Of a DNA stretch of 64,000 nucleotides, positions 47,705 through 58,213 are shown one piece after another (the first letter of the stretch is position 1; each line of letters begins with the position of its first letter). The stretch covers positions 310,001 to 374,000 of the forward strand of contig NZ_SWDE01000003.1 in NCBI RefSeq assembly GCF_013337185.1, read 5' to 3'. The position numbers were made by a program, and so were the translations under genes. This stretch comes from Serratia proteamaculans. GTDB lineage: Bacteria; Pseudomonadota; Gammaproteobacteria; Enterobacterales; Enterobacteriaceae. The notes below the pieces were generated by a model, which made no database searches, had not been told where the DNA came from, and was given only the letters and a program-made list of their open reading frames with translations.

Positions 47705-50521
47705 ATGAGTGACTACAAGAATACCCTGAACTTGCCGGAAACAGGGTTCCCGATGCGCGGCGATCTGGCCAAGCGTGAACCTGGCATGCTGCAACGTTGG
47801 TATGAACAGGATCTGTACGGGATGATTCGTACTGCCAAAAAGGGCAAGAAATCCTTCATTCTGCATGACGGCCCTCCGTATGCGAACGGCAGCATTCACA
47901 TTGGTCACTCGGTAAACAAGATTCTCAAAGACATTATTATCAAGTCGAAAGGGATGTCCGGTTTCGACTCGCCTTACATTCCGGGTTGGGACTGCCACGG
48001 CCTGCCGATCGAACTGAAGGTCGAGCAACTGTACGGCAAGCCGGGTGAAAAACTCACCGCGGCAGAATTCCGTATCAAGTGTCGTGAGTACGCCGCCGAG
48101 CAGGTTGAAGGCCAGAAGAAAGACTTCATCCGCCTGGGTGTGCTGGGTGACTGGGATCGCCCGTACCTGACCATGGACTTCAAAACCGAAGCCAACATCA
48201 TCCGTGCGCTGGGTAAAATCATCAGCAATGGCCACCTGCTGAAAGGCGCCAAGCCGGTGCACTGGTGTACCGATTGCCGTTCTTCCCTGGCGGAAGCGGA
48301 AGTGGAGTATTACGACAAAACTTCACCGTCTATCGATGTGGCTTTCCACGCGGTAGATGCGGCTGCCGTGGCGGCCAAGTTTGATGTCGCCAGCTTCAAC
48401 GGCCCGGTTTCTCTGGTTATCTGGACCACCACCCCGTGGACCTTGCCGGCGAACCGCGCCATTTCACTGCACCCGGAATTTGCTTATCAGCTGGTACAGG
48501 TAGAAGGCCAATGCCTGATCCTGGCGGCCGAACTGGTGGAAAGCGTGATGAAACGCGCCGGCATTACCCATTGGGAAGTGCTGGGCAGCTGCAAAGGCGC
48601 CGATCTGGAACTGATGCGTTTCGAACACCCGTTCATGGGCTTCGACGTGCCGGCAATCCTCGGCGAACACGTCACGCTGGATGCCGGTACCGGTGCGGTA
48701 CATACCGCGCCAGGCCATGGCCCGGATGACTTTGTCATCGGCCAGAAGTACGGCCTGGAAGTGGCCAATCCGGTAGGGCCGAACGGCTGCTACCTGACCG
48801 GCACATACCCGCTGCTGGATGGCAAGTTTGTGTTCAAGGCCAACGATCTGATCGTTGAGCTGCTGCGTGAGAAAGGCGCATTGCTGCACGTGGAAAAACT
48901 GGTTCACAGCTACCCATGCTGCTGGCGCCACAAAACGCCGATCATTTTCCGCGCGACCCCTCAATGGTTCATCAGCATGGATCAGAAAGGCTTGCGTAAG
49001 CAGTCGCTGGAAGAGATCAAAGACGTGCAGTGGATCCCTGAATGGGGCCAGGCACGCATCGAAACCATGGTTGCCAACCGTCCGGACTGGTGTATTTCGC
49101 GTCAGCGTACCTGGGGCGTGCCGATGTCACTGTTTGTGCACAAAGACACTGAGCAACTGCACCCACGCAGCGTTGAGCTGATGGAAGAAGTGGCCAAGCG
49201 CGTTGAGCAGGACGGCATTCAGGCGTGGTGGGATCTGGACGCGGCCGATATTCTCGGCGCGGATGCTGCCGATTACGTGAAAGTGCCAGATACCCTGGAC
49301 GTCTGGTTCGACTCCGGTTCGACCCACTCTTCCGTGGTCGACGTTCGCCCTGAGTTCAATGGCCACGGCGCCGACATGTATCTGGAAGGCTCCGACCAAC
49401 ACCGCGGCTGGTTTATGTCATCACTGATGATCTCCACTGCGATGAAGGGCAAGGCGCCGTATAAAGAAGTTCTGACCCACGGCTTCACCGTGGACGGTCA
49501 GGGCCGCAAGATGTCCAAGTCGATCGGCAATACCATCAGTCCACAAGACGTGATGAACAAGCTGGGTGGCGACATCCTGCGCCTGTGGGTCGCTTCTACC
49601 GACTACACCGGTGAAATTGCCGTGTCGGACGAGATCCTGAAACGCTCCGCCGATTCTTACCGCCGTATCCGTAACACCGCGCGCTTCCTGCTGGCCAACC
49701 TGAACGGGTTTGAGCCGAGCACCGACTGCGTGGCACCGGAAGAGATGGTAGTTCTGGATCGCTGGGCAGTGGGCCGTGCACTGGCGGCGCAGCAGGATAT
49801 CGAAAAGGCTTACGCCAATTACGATTTCCATGAAGTGGTACAGCGTCTGATGCAGTTCTGTTCGGTTGAGATGGGCTCCTTCTATCTGGATATCATCAAG
49901 GACCGTCAGTACACCGCGAAGAGCGACAGCGTCGCCCGTCGTAGCTGCCAGACTGCCTTGTTCCATATCGCAGAAGCGCTGGTTCGCTGGATGGCGCCGA
50001 TCATGTCGTTCACTGCCGATGAAATCTGGGCCTTCCTGCCGGGCAAACGCGCGCAGTACGTATTCACTGAAGAGTGGTACGACGGCCTGTTCGGTCTGGC
50101 CGAAGGCGAAGGCATGAACGATAGCTTCTGGGCCGAGTTGCTCAAAGTGCGTGGCGAAGTGAACAAGGTGCTGGAACAGGCCCGTGCTGACAAACGCCTC
50201 GGCGGTTCTCTGGAAGCCGCGGTGACGCTATATGCTGATAGCGAACTGGCTGAACGCCTCAACAGCCTGCAGGATGAACTGCGCTTTGTGCTGCTGACCT
50301 CCGGCGCACGCGTTGCACCTCTGGCCGATGCACCGGCGGAAGCACAAGCTGCAGAGCTGGTGAAAGGCCTGAAAATTGCCTTCAGCACCGCAGAAGGTGA
50401 GAAGTGCCCGCGTTGCTGGCATTACACCACCGATATCGGCCTGGTGGCGGAGCACGCAGATCTCTGCGGCCGCTGTGTTGTCAACGTAGCCGGCGACGGC
50501 GAAAAGCGTAAGTTTGCCTAA
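47705..50521 (+). CDS. ileS: Isoleucyl-tRNA synthetase
   Basis: This 938-residue class I synthetase has the HIGH-type motif in [14 protein letters not shown] (about residues 58-71). A large CP1 editing domain (about 195-390) includes [15 protein letters not shown]. The KMSKS motif lies in [10 protein letters not shown] (about residue 600). A C-terminal zinc finger has CPRCW and CGRC Cys pairs. It charges isoleucine and clears mischarged valine. The stop codon overlaps the lspA start by one base. Confidence 0.98.
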   Translation: MSDYKNTLNLPETGFPMRGDLAKREPGMLQRWYEQDLYGMIRTAKKGKKSFILHDGPPYANGSIHIGHSVNKILKDIIIKSKGMSGFDSPYIPGWDCHGLPIELKVEQLYGKPGEKLTAAEFRIKCREYAAEQVEGQKKDFIRLGVLGDWDRPYLTMDFKTEANIIRALGKIISNGHLLKGAKPVHWCTDCRSSLAEAEVEYYDKTSPSIDVAFHAVDAAAVAAKFDVASFNGPVSLVIWTTTPWTLPANRAISLHPEFAYQLVQVEGQCLILAAELVESVMKRAGITHWEVLGSCKGADLELMRFEHPFMGFDVPAILGEHVTLDAGTGAVHTAPGHGPDDFVIGQKYGLEVANPVGPNGCYLTGTYPLLDGKFVFKANDLIVELLREKGALLHVEKLVHSYPCCWRHKTPIIFRATPQWFISMDQKGLRKQSLEEIKDVQWIPEWGQARIETMVANRPDWCISRQRTWGVPMSLFVHKDTEQLHPRSVELMEEVAKRVEQDGIQAWWDLDAADILGADAADYVKVPDTLDVWFDSGSTHSSVVDVRPEFNGHGADMYLEGSDQHRGWFMSSLMISTAMKGKAPYKEVLTHGFTVDGQGRKMSKSIGNTISPQDVMNKLGGDILRLWVASTDYTGEIAVSDEILKRSADSYRRIRNTARFLLANLNGFEPSTDCVAPEEMVVLDRWAVGRALAAQQDIEKAYANYDFHEVVQRLMQFCSVEMGSFYLDIIKDRQYTAKSDSVARRSCQTALFHIAEALVRWMAPIMSFTADEIWAFLPGKRAQYVFTEEWYDGLFGLAEGEGMNDSFWAELLKVRGEVNKVLEQARADKRLGGSLEAAVTLYADSELAERLNSLQDELRFVLLTSGARVAPLADAPAEAQAAELVKGLKIAFSTAEGEKCPRCWHYTTDIGLVAEHADLCGRCVVNVAGDGEKRKFA

Positions 50522-51030
50522 TGAGTAAACCTATTTGTTCGACCGGCTTGCGCTGGCTGTGGCTGGTAGTGGTAGTGCTGGTGCTGGATTTTGCCAGCAA
50601 GCAGTGGATCCTCGGTAACTTCGCGCTGGGCCAGTCCCAGCCGCTGATCCCGTCGTTCAATCTGTTTTATGCGCGTAACTACGGTGCCGCGTTCAGCTTC
50701 CTCGCCGATCACGGCGGCTGGCAGCGCTGGTTCTTCGCCGGTATTGCCGTCGCTATCGTGGCGGTGCTGCTGGTGATGATGTACCGCAGTTCGGCGCAGC
50801 AAAAGCTGAACAACATTGCCTACGCATTTATCATCGGTGGAGCGCTCGGCAACCTGTTCGATCGCTTGTGGCACGGATTTGTGGTCGATTTTATCGACTT
50901 CTATGTCGGCAACTGGCACTACCCGACCTTCAACCTGGCAGATAGCTTTATCTGCGTAGGGGCGGCCATGATCGTGCTGGAAGGCTTCTTGTCGCCGGCG
51001 AAAAAAAGCGCAAAGAGCAAAGGTGAGTAA
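50521..51030 (+). CDS. lspA: Prolipoprotein signal peptidase (signal peptidase II)
   Basis: This 169-residue aspartyl protease of the inner membrane has four membrane helices and removes signal peptides from lipid-modified prolipoproteins. Catalytic Asp residues lie in [19 protein letters not shown] and [25 protein letters not shown] is the other conserved block. Its ATG shares a base with the ileS stop codon. It ends inside the ribosome site of fkpB. Confidence 0.97.
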   Translation: MSKPICSTGLRWLWLVVVVLVLDFASKQWILGNFALGQSQPLIPSFNLFYARNYGAAFSFLADHGGWQRWFFAGIAVAIVAVLLVMMYRSSAQQKLNNIAYAFIIGGALGNLFDRLWHGFVVDFIDFYVGNWHYPTFNLADSFICVGAAMIVLEGFLSPAKKSAKSKGE

Positions 51031-51031
51031 T

Positions 51032-51502
51032 ATGACGGCTCAGGTTAAGGGCGACAGCGAAGTATTGGTTCACTTCACGCTGAAACTGGAAGACGGAACG
51101 ACGGCAGAATCCACTCGTGGCAACGGTAAACCGGCACTGTTTCGTCTGGGCGACGGCAGCCTGTCCGAGCCGCTGGAAGCGCAGTTACTCGGTCTGAGTG
51201 CGGGCGACAAGTGCACCTTTACCCTGCAACCGGAAGCGGCGTTCGGCGAAGAGAACCCGGACCTGGTCCAGTTCTTCTCACGCCGTGACTTCACGGAAAC
51301 CGGCGTACCGGACGCGGGCACCATCATGTTGTTTACCGCTGTCAACGGCAGCGAAATGCCGGGCGTAGTGCGCGAAGTGGCGGAAGATTCGATTACCGTT
51401 GATTTCAACCATCCGCTGGCGGGCCATCCGGTCACCTTCGATATTGAAGTGCTGGAGATCGACCCGCAGCAGGAGGAGACGCATGCAAATATTGCTGGCT
51501 AA
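51032..51502 (+). CDS. fkpB: FKBP-type peptidyl-prolyl isomerase FkpB (SlpA)
   Basis: This 156-residue SlyD-like FKBP prolyl isomerase has [18 protein letters not shown], a flap insert domain around [16 protein letters not shown], and the closing block [21 protein letters not shown] prefer ATG 51032 because AAAGGTGAG lies at the proper distance. A GTG three codons upstream (51023) is the alternative. The 3' end overlaps ispH by 20 bases. It is about seven residues longer than E. coli FkpB. Confidence 0.94.
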   Translation: MTAQVKGDSEVLVHFTLKLEDGTTAESTRGNGKPALFRLGDGSLSEPLEAQLLGLSAGDKCTFTLQPEAAFGEENPDLVQFFSRRDFTETGVPDAGTIMLFTAVNGSEMPGVVREVAEDSITVDFNHPLAGHPVTFDIEVLEIDPQQEETHANIAG

Positions 51503-52436
51503 CCCACGCGGCTTTTGTGCCGGGGTTGATCGTGCGATCAGTATCGTTGAACGCGCGTTGGAAATTTACGGTGCGCCTATCTACGTGCGTCACGAAGTGG
51601 TGCATAACCGCTACGTGGTGGACAGCCTGCGTGAGCGCGGGGCGGTGTTTATTGAGGAAATCACCGAAGTGCCGGACGGGTCGATTCTGATCTTCTCGGC
51701 GCACGGGGTTTCCCAGGCGGTAAGGGCAGAGGCCAAGGCGCGTGATTTAACCATGCTGTTTGACGCCACCTGCCCGCTGGTGACCAAGGTGCATATGGAG
51801 GTGGCGCGAGCCAGCCGCCGTGGCACCGAGGCTATCCTGATCGGTCACGCCGGCCACCCGGAAGTGGAAGGCACCATGGGCCAGTACAGCAACCCGAAGG
51901 GCGGCATGTACCTGGTGGAGTCACCGGACGACGTGTGGAAGCTGCAGGTGAAGGATGAAAGCAACCTGTGCTTTATGACGCAAACCACGCTGTCGGTGGA
52001 CGACACTTCTGAGGTGATTGATGCCCTGCGCCAGCGTTTCCCGAGCATTATCGGGCCGCGCAAGGACGACATCTGCTACGCCACCACCAACCGTCAGGAA
52101 GCGGTACGCAACCTGGCCGGGGATGCGGACGTGGTGCTGGTGGTGGGGTCGAAAAACTCCTCCAACTCCAACCGCCTGGCAGAATTGGCGCAGCGTGTTG
52201 GCAAGCCGGCATACCTGATCGATTCCGCCGCTGACATTCAGGAAGTCTGGCTGAAGGACGCGCATAATATCGGCGTTACCGCAGGAGCTTCGGCCCCTGA
52301 TGTGCTGGTACAGGATGTGATCAGCCGTCTGAAAGCGCTGGGCGGTGTCAACGTGCAGGAAGTCAGCGGACGTGAAGAGAACATCGTGTTCGAAGTACCG
52401 AAAGAGCTGCGGGTTGATATCAAACAGGTCGATTAA
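51483..52436 (+). CDS. ispH: 4-hydroxy-3-methylbut-2-enyl diphosphate reductase
   Basis: This 317-residue iron-sulfur enzyme makes the last step of the methylerythritol phosphate isoprenoid pathway. Cluster-ligand Cys residues lie in [12 protein letters not shown] (Cys12), [12 protein letters not shown] and the [10 protein letters not shown] region. The [10 protein letters not shown] block is diagnostic. ATG 51483 follows CAGGAGGAGA and overlaps fkpB. The frame extends upstream only as a shadow of fkpB. It is the last gene of the ribF operon, followed by a terminator. Confidence 0.97.
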   Translation: MQILLANPRGFCAGVDRAISIVERALEIYGAPIYVRHEVVHNRYVVDSLRERGAVFIEEITEVPDGSILIFSAHGVSQAVRAEAKARDLTMLFDATCPLVTKVHMEVARASRRGTEAILIGHAGHPEVEGTMGQYSNPKGGMYLVESPDDVWKLQVKDESNLCFMTQTTLSVDDTSEVIDALRQRFPSIIGPRKDDICYATTNRQEAVRNLAGDADVVLVVGSKNSSNSNRLAELAQRVGKPAYLIDSAADIQEVWLKDAHNIGVTAGASAPDVLVQDVISRLKALGGVNVQEVSGREENIVFEVPKELRVDIKQVD

Positions 52437-52460
52437 TCAGCATCGGGCATAATAAGATAA

Positions 52461-52489
52461 CGGGGAGCTTCGGCTCTCCGTTTTTTTTT
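52461..52489 (+). terminator. Terminator of the ribF-ispH operon
   Basis: CGGGGAGC and GCTCTCCG (one G-U pair) around a TTCG tetraloop are followed by nine T. The rest of the 307-bp gap to the LysR gene is AT-rich without a recognisable gene. Confidence 0.93.
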
Positions 52490-52743
52490 AGGGCACGGTA
52501 CCCGGCAATGCAATTATTAAAAATGAGTTTGAGGGATGACTGATTCAAATTTTCTGTTACTTAAAGTCAAATTTGTTCTGACAATTTGAATTAACGGCAG
52601 AGGGAATGATTATATAGACAGTGATAAAGTTATTAAGGTTAATATCATTAGGCTGCAATCTAAATAAACTCTGGTGCTGGTCAGCAATGGGCTGAAAGGT
52701 TAAATAACTAAATTAATTGGCGTTACAGATGTTTCTTATTTTA

Positions 52744-53667
52744 TTAAGTTCGTAGCTGGTCTACGGAAGTTTGCTCTTTCTTCTGTAAATGAATTTTCAT
52801 ATGTTCAAGTAAACGACGAACCTTTACGGGTTGGCTGTCCCTGCGCGGCATAATGGCATAGCAACTAATATCCGGTAGCCGCCACTCTGGCAGTACCTCG
52901 ACCAACTCACCCCGGTTCAATTCCTTTTCAACATTGACGAAGAAATTACGGATGATGCCTTTACCGGCCAGCGCCAATTCTTTCATCGCCATGCCGTTAT
53001 TGGTAAATAAACGTCCGGTCATACGCAGCCGATGTTCGTCGCCATCAGGATGGAGCAGACGAACAAATTGTGGGTTCCCCAGGGGGGTAAAAGTGACCCA
53101 TTGATGGTGCATCAACGCCTGCGGAGTTTCTGGCATACCGTGGTTGGCAAGGTAGGCTGGCGAGGCGCATAGCACTTCGCGAAAGCGCGCCAGACGGGTA
53201 GAGACATAGCTGGAGTCAGCCATCACGCCGCCACGGATCGCCAGATCAATACGCTGGTTTATCAGGTCGATCTTTTCATCATGAATTTCCAGCCTCAGCG
53301 TGATGCGCGGGTGCTCGTCAAGGAAGCTTTGCAGTGCCGGCACCAGGTAATGAGTGGCAAACTCCGTAGAGGTAGCGACGCGCAGTTCTCCGGCCAGTTC
53401 ACCCCGTAGCGCGGCAATACGTTGTTGTCCGCGTTCGGCGGCATGGATCATCAATACGCAATCCTCATAAAAGCACAGCCCGGCCTCGGTCAGGCTCAGT
53501 GAACGGGTAGAACGCAGAAGTAATTGAATGCCCAGCTCGTTTTCCAACAGGCGGATATGTTGGCTAACGGCGGAGGTAGTAATGCCTAATTCTTTAGCTG
53601 CCGTGCTGAATGCGCCGCAATCGACAACTTTAGAAAAAATAGCCATGCGTTTTAGAATATTACTCAT
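52744..53667 (-). CDS. LysR-type regulator next to the isocyanide cluster
   Basis: This 307-residue LysR-family protein has an N-terminal helix-turn-helix in GAFSTAAKELGITTSAVSQHI (about residues 19-39, split) and an effector domain. It is closest in style to the CrgA/DmlR-like subgroup (SLTEAGLCFYEDCVLMI). It is divergent from isnA across 191 bp, so it is the likely pathway regulator. A 17-bp perfect palindrome lies six bases upstream of its start codon. The inducer is unknown. Confidence 0.9.
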   Translation of the reverse strand: MSNILKRMAIFSKVVDCGAFSTAAKELGITTSAVSQHIRLLENELGIQLLLRSTRSLSLTEAGLCFYEDCVLMIHAAERGQQRIAALRGELAGELRVATSTEFATHYLVPALQSFLDEHPRITLRLEIHDEKIDLINQRIDLAIRGGVMADSSYVSTRLARFREVLCASPAYLANHGMPETPQALMHHQWVTFTPLGNPQFVRLLHPDGDEHRLRMTGRLFTNNGMAMKELALAGKGIIRNFFVNVEKELNRGELVEVLPEWRLPDISCYAIMPRRDSQPVKVRRLLEHMKIHLQKKEQTSVDQLRT

Positions 53668-53672
53668 AGTTT

Positions 53673-53689
53673 GTTAAGTTCAACTTAAC
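53673..53689. promoter_or_regulatory. 17-bp palindrome, candidate operator for the LysR regulator
   Basis: GTTAAGTT-C-AACTTAAC (53673-53689) is a perfect palindrome just upstream of the LysR start codon, in the intergenic region shared with isnA. It fits an autoregulatory LysR-type site. Confidence 0.5.
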
Positions 53690-53858
53690 CAAGATTGTTA
53701 ATTATAAGGGCTAATAATATAGCATTATCTCTTCTATATTGCCTGAAGCAGATAAATAGTGAGGTAAGTCCGATTTCCCTTTCGGCCTCTCTCTTTTTGA
53801 TAAGTCTTATTGCGTTTGCAAATAAGTTGCCTGCGCCACATCTGAACAGGAGTTAATT

Positions 53859-54824
53859 GTGGATAGTGCTCGTATTGAACAAATATCGTTAAAAATCCTT
53901 CATGAGCTATTGCAATATCGTCGTCGATTTCCGGGGTTGGAAAGTTCAAACGCTGAAGAGGAACAGGTGGTTTCTCTGGTGCAATTACCGCGTATTCGGG
54001 CATTTATTGAAAACGAGCAGCGAATTGAATTTGTCCTGCCTGCCTTCCCGACAAAATCACCCAATACTAATAAGGTGATCGGTTCACTGCCAGATATGGC
54101 CGAACGACTATCATTGATATTTCTTAATTCTCTCTGTCAGCGCATTCAGCTTTATTACCCACCGGGTGCTCATATCATCATCTGCTCCGATGGTCACGTT
54201 TTCGGTGATTTGATCCGCGTCAGCGACGATGCGATCAACCATTATCAACATGAAATTGAAAACCTGTTGCACGAGGTGGGAGCGACTCACCTGAGCGTTT
54301 TCAATCTGGGTGACGTGGAAGGGTTGGCCGAGCATACCGGCGACTATGACCTGCTGCGTCAGTTGCTGGTTGACGGCTATGCTGAGCCGGAGGAAACGAT
54401 CAAACACCGGTTGATGCAGGACGAGCAGGGGTTGCAGCTATATCGTGCGATCACCCGATTCCTGTATGAAGACAGCCAACTGCCGGGCTACAGCGGCTCC
54501 AATGCCGCGCTGCAGAAAGACGCCAAGCAGCGCGCCTGTGGCGTGATCCAGCGCAGCTGGGCCTGGGGCAATTTGCTGGCCCAGCATTTCCCGCTGGCAA
54601 TACGTTTGTCGATTCACCCACAGCCCGCCGATAGCCTGAAAATGGGCATCCACATGATGCCGACCAAAGACGACTGGCTGACCCCCTGGCATGGCGTGGC
54701 AGCCAACGTTAACGGACAGTTTGTGCTGATGAAGCGCAAAGACGCACAGCAGTTGGCGGGCGAACTGGTGGCGATCCGCGGAACACCCAGCCATTACCTG
54801 GTCGAACAGCCACAGATGGCGTAA
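53859..54824 (+). CDS. isnA: Isocyanide (isonitrile) synthase, PvcA/IsnA/Dit1 family
   Basis: This 321-residue protein of the pyoverdine/dityrosine biosynthesis (Dit1/PvcA) family carries the recognisable IICSDGHVFGDLIRVSDD block (about residues 107-124) and a Rossmann-like core. Known members convert the amino group of tyrosine or tryptophan to an isocyanide using ribulose 5-phosphate. GTG 53859 has CAGGAG six bases upstream. The gene heads isnA-isnB-glycosyltransferase. By analogy with rhabduscin clusters, L-tyrosine is the likely substrate, which is an inference. Tryptophan cannot be excluded from sequence reading alone. Confidence 0.88.
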   Translation: MDSARIEQISLKILHELLQYRRRFPGLESSNAEEEQVVSLVQLPRIRAFIENEQRIEFVLPAFPTKSPNTNKVIGSLPDMAERLSLIFLNSLCQRIQLYYPPGAHIIICSDGHVFGDLIRVSDDAINHYQHEIENLLHEVGATHLSVFNLGDVEGLAEHTGDYDLLRQLLVDGYAEPEETIKHRLMQDEQGLQLYRAITRFLYEDSQLPGYSGSNAALQKDAKQRACGVIQRSWAWGNLLAQHFPLAIRLSIHPQPADSLKMGIHMMPTKDDWLTPWHGVAANVNGQFVLMKRKDAQQLAGELVAIRGTPSHYLVEQPQMA

Positions 54825-54835
54825 TGCAGCACCTT

Positions 54836-54863
54836 GCGCCCGCCATTTTAACGGGCGTCTTTT
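54836..54863 (+). terminator. Terminator-like hairpin between isnA and isnB
   Basis: CGCCCG (54837-54842) and CGGGCG (54852-54857) form a short GC-rich stem followed by TCTTTT. It lies in the 90-bp gap of the operon and may lower expression of the downstream genes or protect the isnA end. Confidence 0.5.
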
Positions 54864-54914
54864 AACGGCACGGTGGCCGTGTGAGCAGCAAATTCGATTC
54901 AAGGAGAGTGACCT

Positions 54915-55778
54915 ATGGAAAATCAAACGCTGAACTGCCGCATTGAACTCAATACCCCTTTTGGCGCAGTGCTGACCCCGCAGTACCCTGGCCAACCTAT
55001 TAGCGAACTGCCGGTGGCAACGCTGCGTTCACTGGCCCAGCAGCATCACCTGCTGGTGTTGCGCGGCTTCGACTCTGGTTTTACCGATCCGCAGCTGCTG
55101 ACCCGCTATGCCGAAGGCTGGGGCGAGATCATGATGTGGCCGTTCGGGGCAGTGCTGGACGTGAAAGAACATCCGGATGCCAAAGATCATATTTTCGACA
55201 GCAGCTATGTGCCGCTGCACTGGGACGGCATGTACAAGCCGACCATCCCGGAATTCCAACTGTTCCATTGTGTAGCAGCCCCTTCGCAGGATGAGGGCGG
55301 CCGCACCACTTTTGTCGACACCACGTGCCTGCTGGCGAATGCCGATGAGTCGTTGTTGGCGCAGTGGCGGGAAGTGTCGATCTCTTATCGCATCAAGCAG
55401 GTGGTGCATTATGGTGGTGAAGTTTGTTCGCCATTGGTAGTGGATCATCCGAACGGCAACGGGCAGATCATGCGCTACAACGAGCCGCCGACCGAAGGCA
55501 AAAAGTTCCTTAACCAGCACGCGCTGGAATATCACGGGGTGCCACAAGAGCAGCAAGAGGCATTCCATCAGACCCTGCAACAGCATCTCTACGATCCTCG
55601 TCATTATTACGCCCATCAGTGGCAGCAGGGCGACGTGGTGATAGCGGACAACTTCTCGCTGTTGCACGGGCGCGAAGGCTTTACCGCGCGTTCTGCTCGC
55701 CATTTACAGCGGGTGCATATTCAGAGTAACCCGGTGTGCGCCAATCAGGCGCTGAAGCCGGCTAACGCAGAGGTTTAA
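54915..55778 (+). CDS. isnB: Fe(II)/2-oxoglutarate-dependent oxygenase, PvcB/IsnB type (TauD family)
   Basis: This 287-residue TauD/TfdA-fold oxygenase has the iron facial triad: His102 and Asp104 in PLHWDGMYKP and the distal His251 in FSLLHGREGF. An Arg about 11-15 residues later should bind 2-oxoglutarate. Members beside isocyanide synthases turn the isocyano acid into a vinyl isocyanide by decarboxylation-assisted desaturation, or hydroxylate it. AAGGAGAGTGACC precedes ATG 54915. The gene ends five bases before the glycosyltransferase start, so the two are tightly coupled. Confidence 0.88.
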   Translation: MENQTLNCRIELNTPFGAVLTPQYPGQPISELPVATLRSLAQQHHLLVLRGFDSGFTDPQLLTRYAEGWGEIMMWPFGAVLDVKEHPDAKDHIFDSSYVPLHWDGMYKPTIPEFQLFHCVAAPSQDEGGRTTFVDTTCLLANADESLLAQWREVSISYRIKQVVHYGGEVCSPLVVDHPNGNGQIMRYNEPPTEGKKFLNQHALEYHGVPQEQQEAFHQTLQQHLYDPRHYYAHQWQQGDVVIADNFSLLHGREGFTARSARHLQRVHIQSNPVCANQALKPANAEV

Positions 55779-55783
55779 ACCCT

Positions 55784-57058
55784 ATGGCAAGTATTCTGAT
55801 GACCGCCGTGGCCACGCCCGGCCACGTTTATCCGATGCTGAGCATTGCCCGATACCTGATTGCACAAGGGCACCAGGTGCGGGTGATGACCGGTGCGCTG
55901 TTCCGTCAACGTGCTGAGGCGGCGGGTGCGCAGTTTATCGCCTTTGATGAGCGAGTGGATTTCGACTACCGCTATCTTGAGCAGCACTTTCCCGAACGGG
56001 CAGCGCTGCCGCCGGGCAATGCGCAGATGGCACTGGCGCTGAAAGACTTCTTCGCCGCTCCGATCCCGTTGTTGGATCAGCAGTTGCGAAGCGTGATGGC
56101 TGCCGAGACTCCTGACCTGTTGATGGTGGAAAACTGCTTTTATGGGGCGCTGCCGTTGTTGCAGAGAACGGATCGTCCACCGGTGGTCGGCATTGGGGTC
56201 ACGCCGCTGTCGTATTCCTCTAGGGATTCGATCTTCTATGGGCCGCGTATCCCTCCGGCGTTGTTGCCACGAGAGCTGCGGCGTGAACAGTTGGTGGACG
56301 AAGACACCCGCGCGTTAATTGATGAGGTGCAACAGAGTTTTGATATTGCGATGGCACAATCTGGCGGCCAGCCGTTGCAGCAGCCCTTTACCGATGCGTT
56401 GATTGGCGGCTGCGATCGCTTTTTGCAACTGGCCACCCCGGCGCTGGAGTATCAGCGTGAAGATCTGCCGGACAGCGTGCGCTTTATCGGGCCGCTGCGC
56501 AGCGCGGTGGCGGCGGTTGAAGCCACCGATGAATGGGATGAGGCCGACCGGCGGCCGTTGGTGATTGTTTCGCAGGGCACGCTGGCGAACGTCGATCTGC
56601 ACCAGCTGATTGTCCCGACGCTGAAGGCAATGGCTGAATTGCCGGTTCGGGTTTTAGCGACCACGGGGGGCCGCCCGATTGACGAGTTGTTGGCGCTGTT
56701 GCCCGCGAATGCCAGAGTGCGGGAGTTCATCTCTTTCGAACACTGGCTGCCGCAGGCGGAGCTGCTGATCACCAATGGTGGCTATGGCTCAATCAACTAT
56801 GCCCTGGATCAGGGGATACCCTTGATTGTCGCCGGAACCGGTGAGGATAAACTCGAAGCCGCCGCAAGAGTGGTGGCAGCGGGCTGCGGCATTAGCCTGC
56901 ATACCAGCACTCCGGATGAGGGGCAGTTGCGTCAGGCGGTGCAGCAAATTCTGGCGCAGCCGGCTTATCGGCAGCGTGCGGCGGTGGTGCAGGCCGATTA
57001 CGCCCGTCATGATGCACTGACGGCAATTGCCGATGAGGTGGCCGTTTTGACCCATTGA
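55784..57058 (+). CDS. GT1-family glycosyltransferase of the isocyanide cluster
   Basis: This 424-residue soluble glycosyltransferase has the two-Rossmann GT-B fold. The N-terminal acceptor half begins TAVATPGHVYPMLSIARYL. The C-terminal donor half has VIVSQGTLAN, HWLPQAELLITNGGYGSINY and GIPLIVAGTGEDKLEAA, the family nucleotide-sugar motif. It is related to macrolide and UDP-glucuronosyl transferases. In rhabduscin clusters an equivalent enzyme attaches an amino-sugar to the tyrosine vinyl isocyanide phenol. The donor sugar here is not predictable from sequence reading. A hairpin TCATGCAG/CTGCATGA (57081-57112) follows the gene. Confidence 0.88.
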   Translation: MASILMTAVATPGHVYPMLSIARYLIAQGHQVRVMTGALFRQRAEAAGAQFIAFDERVDFDYRYLEQHFPERAALPPGNAQMALALKDFFAAPIPLLDQQLRSVMAAETPDLLMVENCFYGALPLLQRTDRPPVVGIGVTPLSYSSRDSIFYGPRIPPALLPRELRREQLVDEDTRALIDEVQQSFDIAMAQSGGQPLQQPFTDALIGGCDRFLQLATPALEYQREDLPDSVRFIGPLRSAVAAVEATDEWDEADRRPLVIVSQGTLANVDLHQLIVPTLKAMAELPVRVLATTGGRPIDELLALLPANARVREFISFEHWLPQAELLITNGGYGSINYALDQGIPLIVAGTGEDKLEAAARVVAAGCGISLHTSTPDEGQLRQAVQQILAQPAYRQRAAVVQADYARHDALTAIADEVAVLTH

Positions 57059-57080
57059 ATCCCCAGCTAAAAGCGGTTTT

Positions 57081-57112
57081 TCATGCAGGTTATACCGGTT
57101 AAAACTGCATGA
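57081..57112 (+). other. Stem-loop after the glycosyltransferase gene
   Basis: TCATGCAG (57081-57088) and CTGCATGA (57105-57112) are perfect inverted repeats with a 16-base loop. No T-run follows. It may mark the transcript end of the isocyanide operon. Confidence 0.4.
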
Positions 57113-57191
57113 TTATGTAAATAAAGGCATGGGCACTTTTTAGGTTAATTGTTAACCCATTGACAGTATTGCTGATGAAATGCGGGAGATA

Positions 57192-57211
57192 TCATAATTT
57201 TCTAATTATGA
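57192..57211. promoter_or_regulatory. Inverted repeat upstream of dapB
   Basis: TCATAATT (57192-57199) and AATTATGA (57204-57211) are perfect inverted repeats with a four-base spacer, 89 bases before dapB. A TTGACA is present at 57160-57165 but has no -10 box at the normal distance. The dyad could be an operator at the dapB promoter. Confidence 0.4.
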
Positions 57212-57266
57212 AATGAATCCTCTGGCGATGATAAGGTGGCACAGTTACCCTGAACCGATAGCCTAA

Positions 57267-58121
<855 letters not shown>

Positions 58122-58175
58122 TTGATTTTTATACCATCGTGATGTGGTTGTGTTGGTCTTAATGTTATGATTAAT

Positions 58176-58203
58176 GGACAATAATATTATTGTCCTTTTT
58201 TTT
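58176..58203 (+). terminator. Terminator of dapB
   Basis: GGACAATAATATTATTGTCC (58176-58195) is a perfect self-complementary stem directly followed by eight T. Confidence 0.92.
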
Positions 58204-58213
58204 AACATATAAA

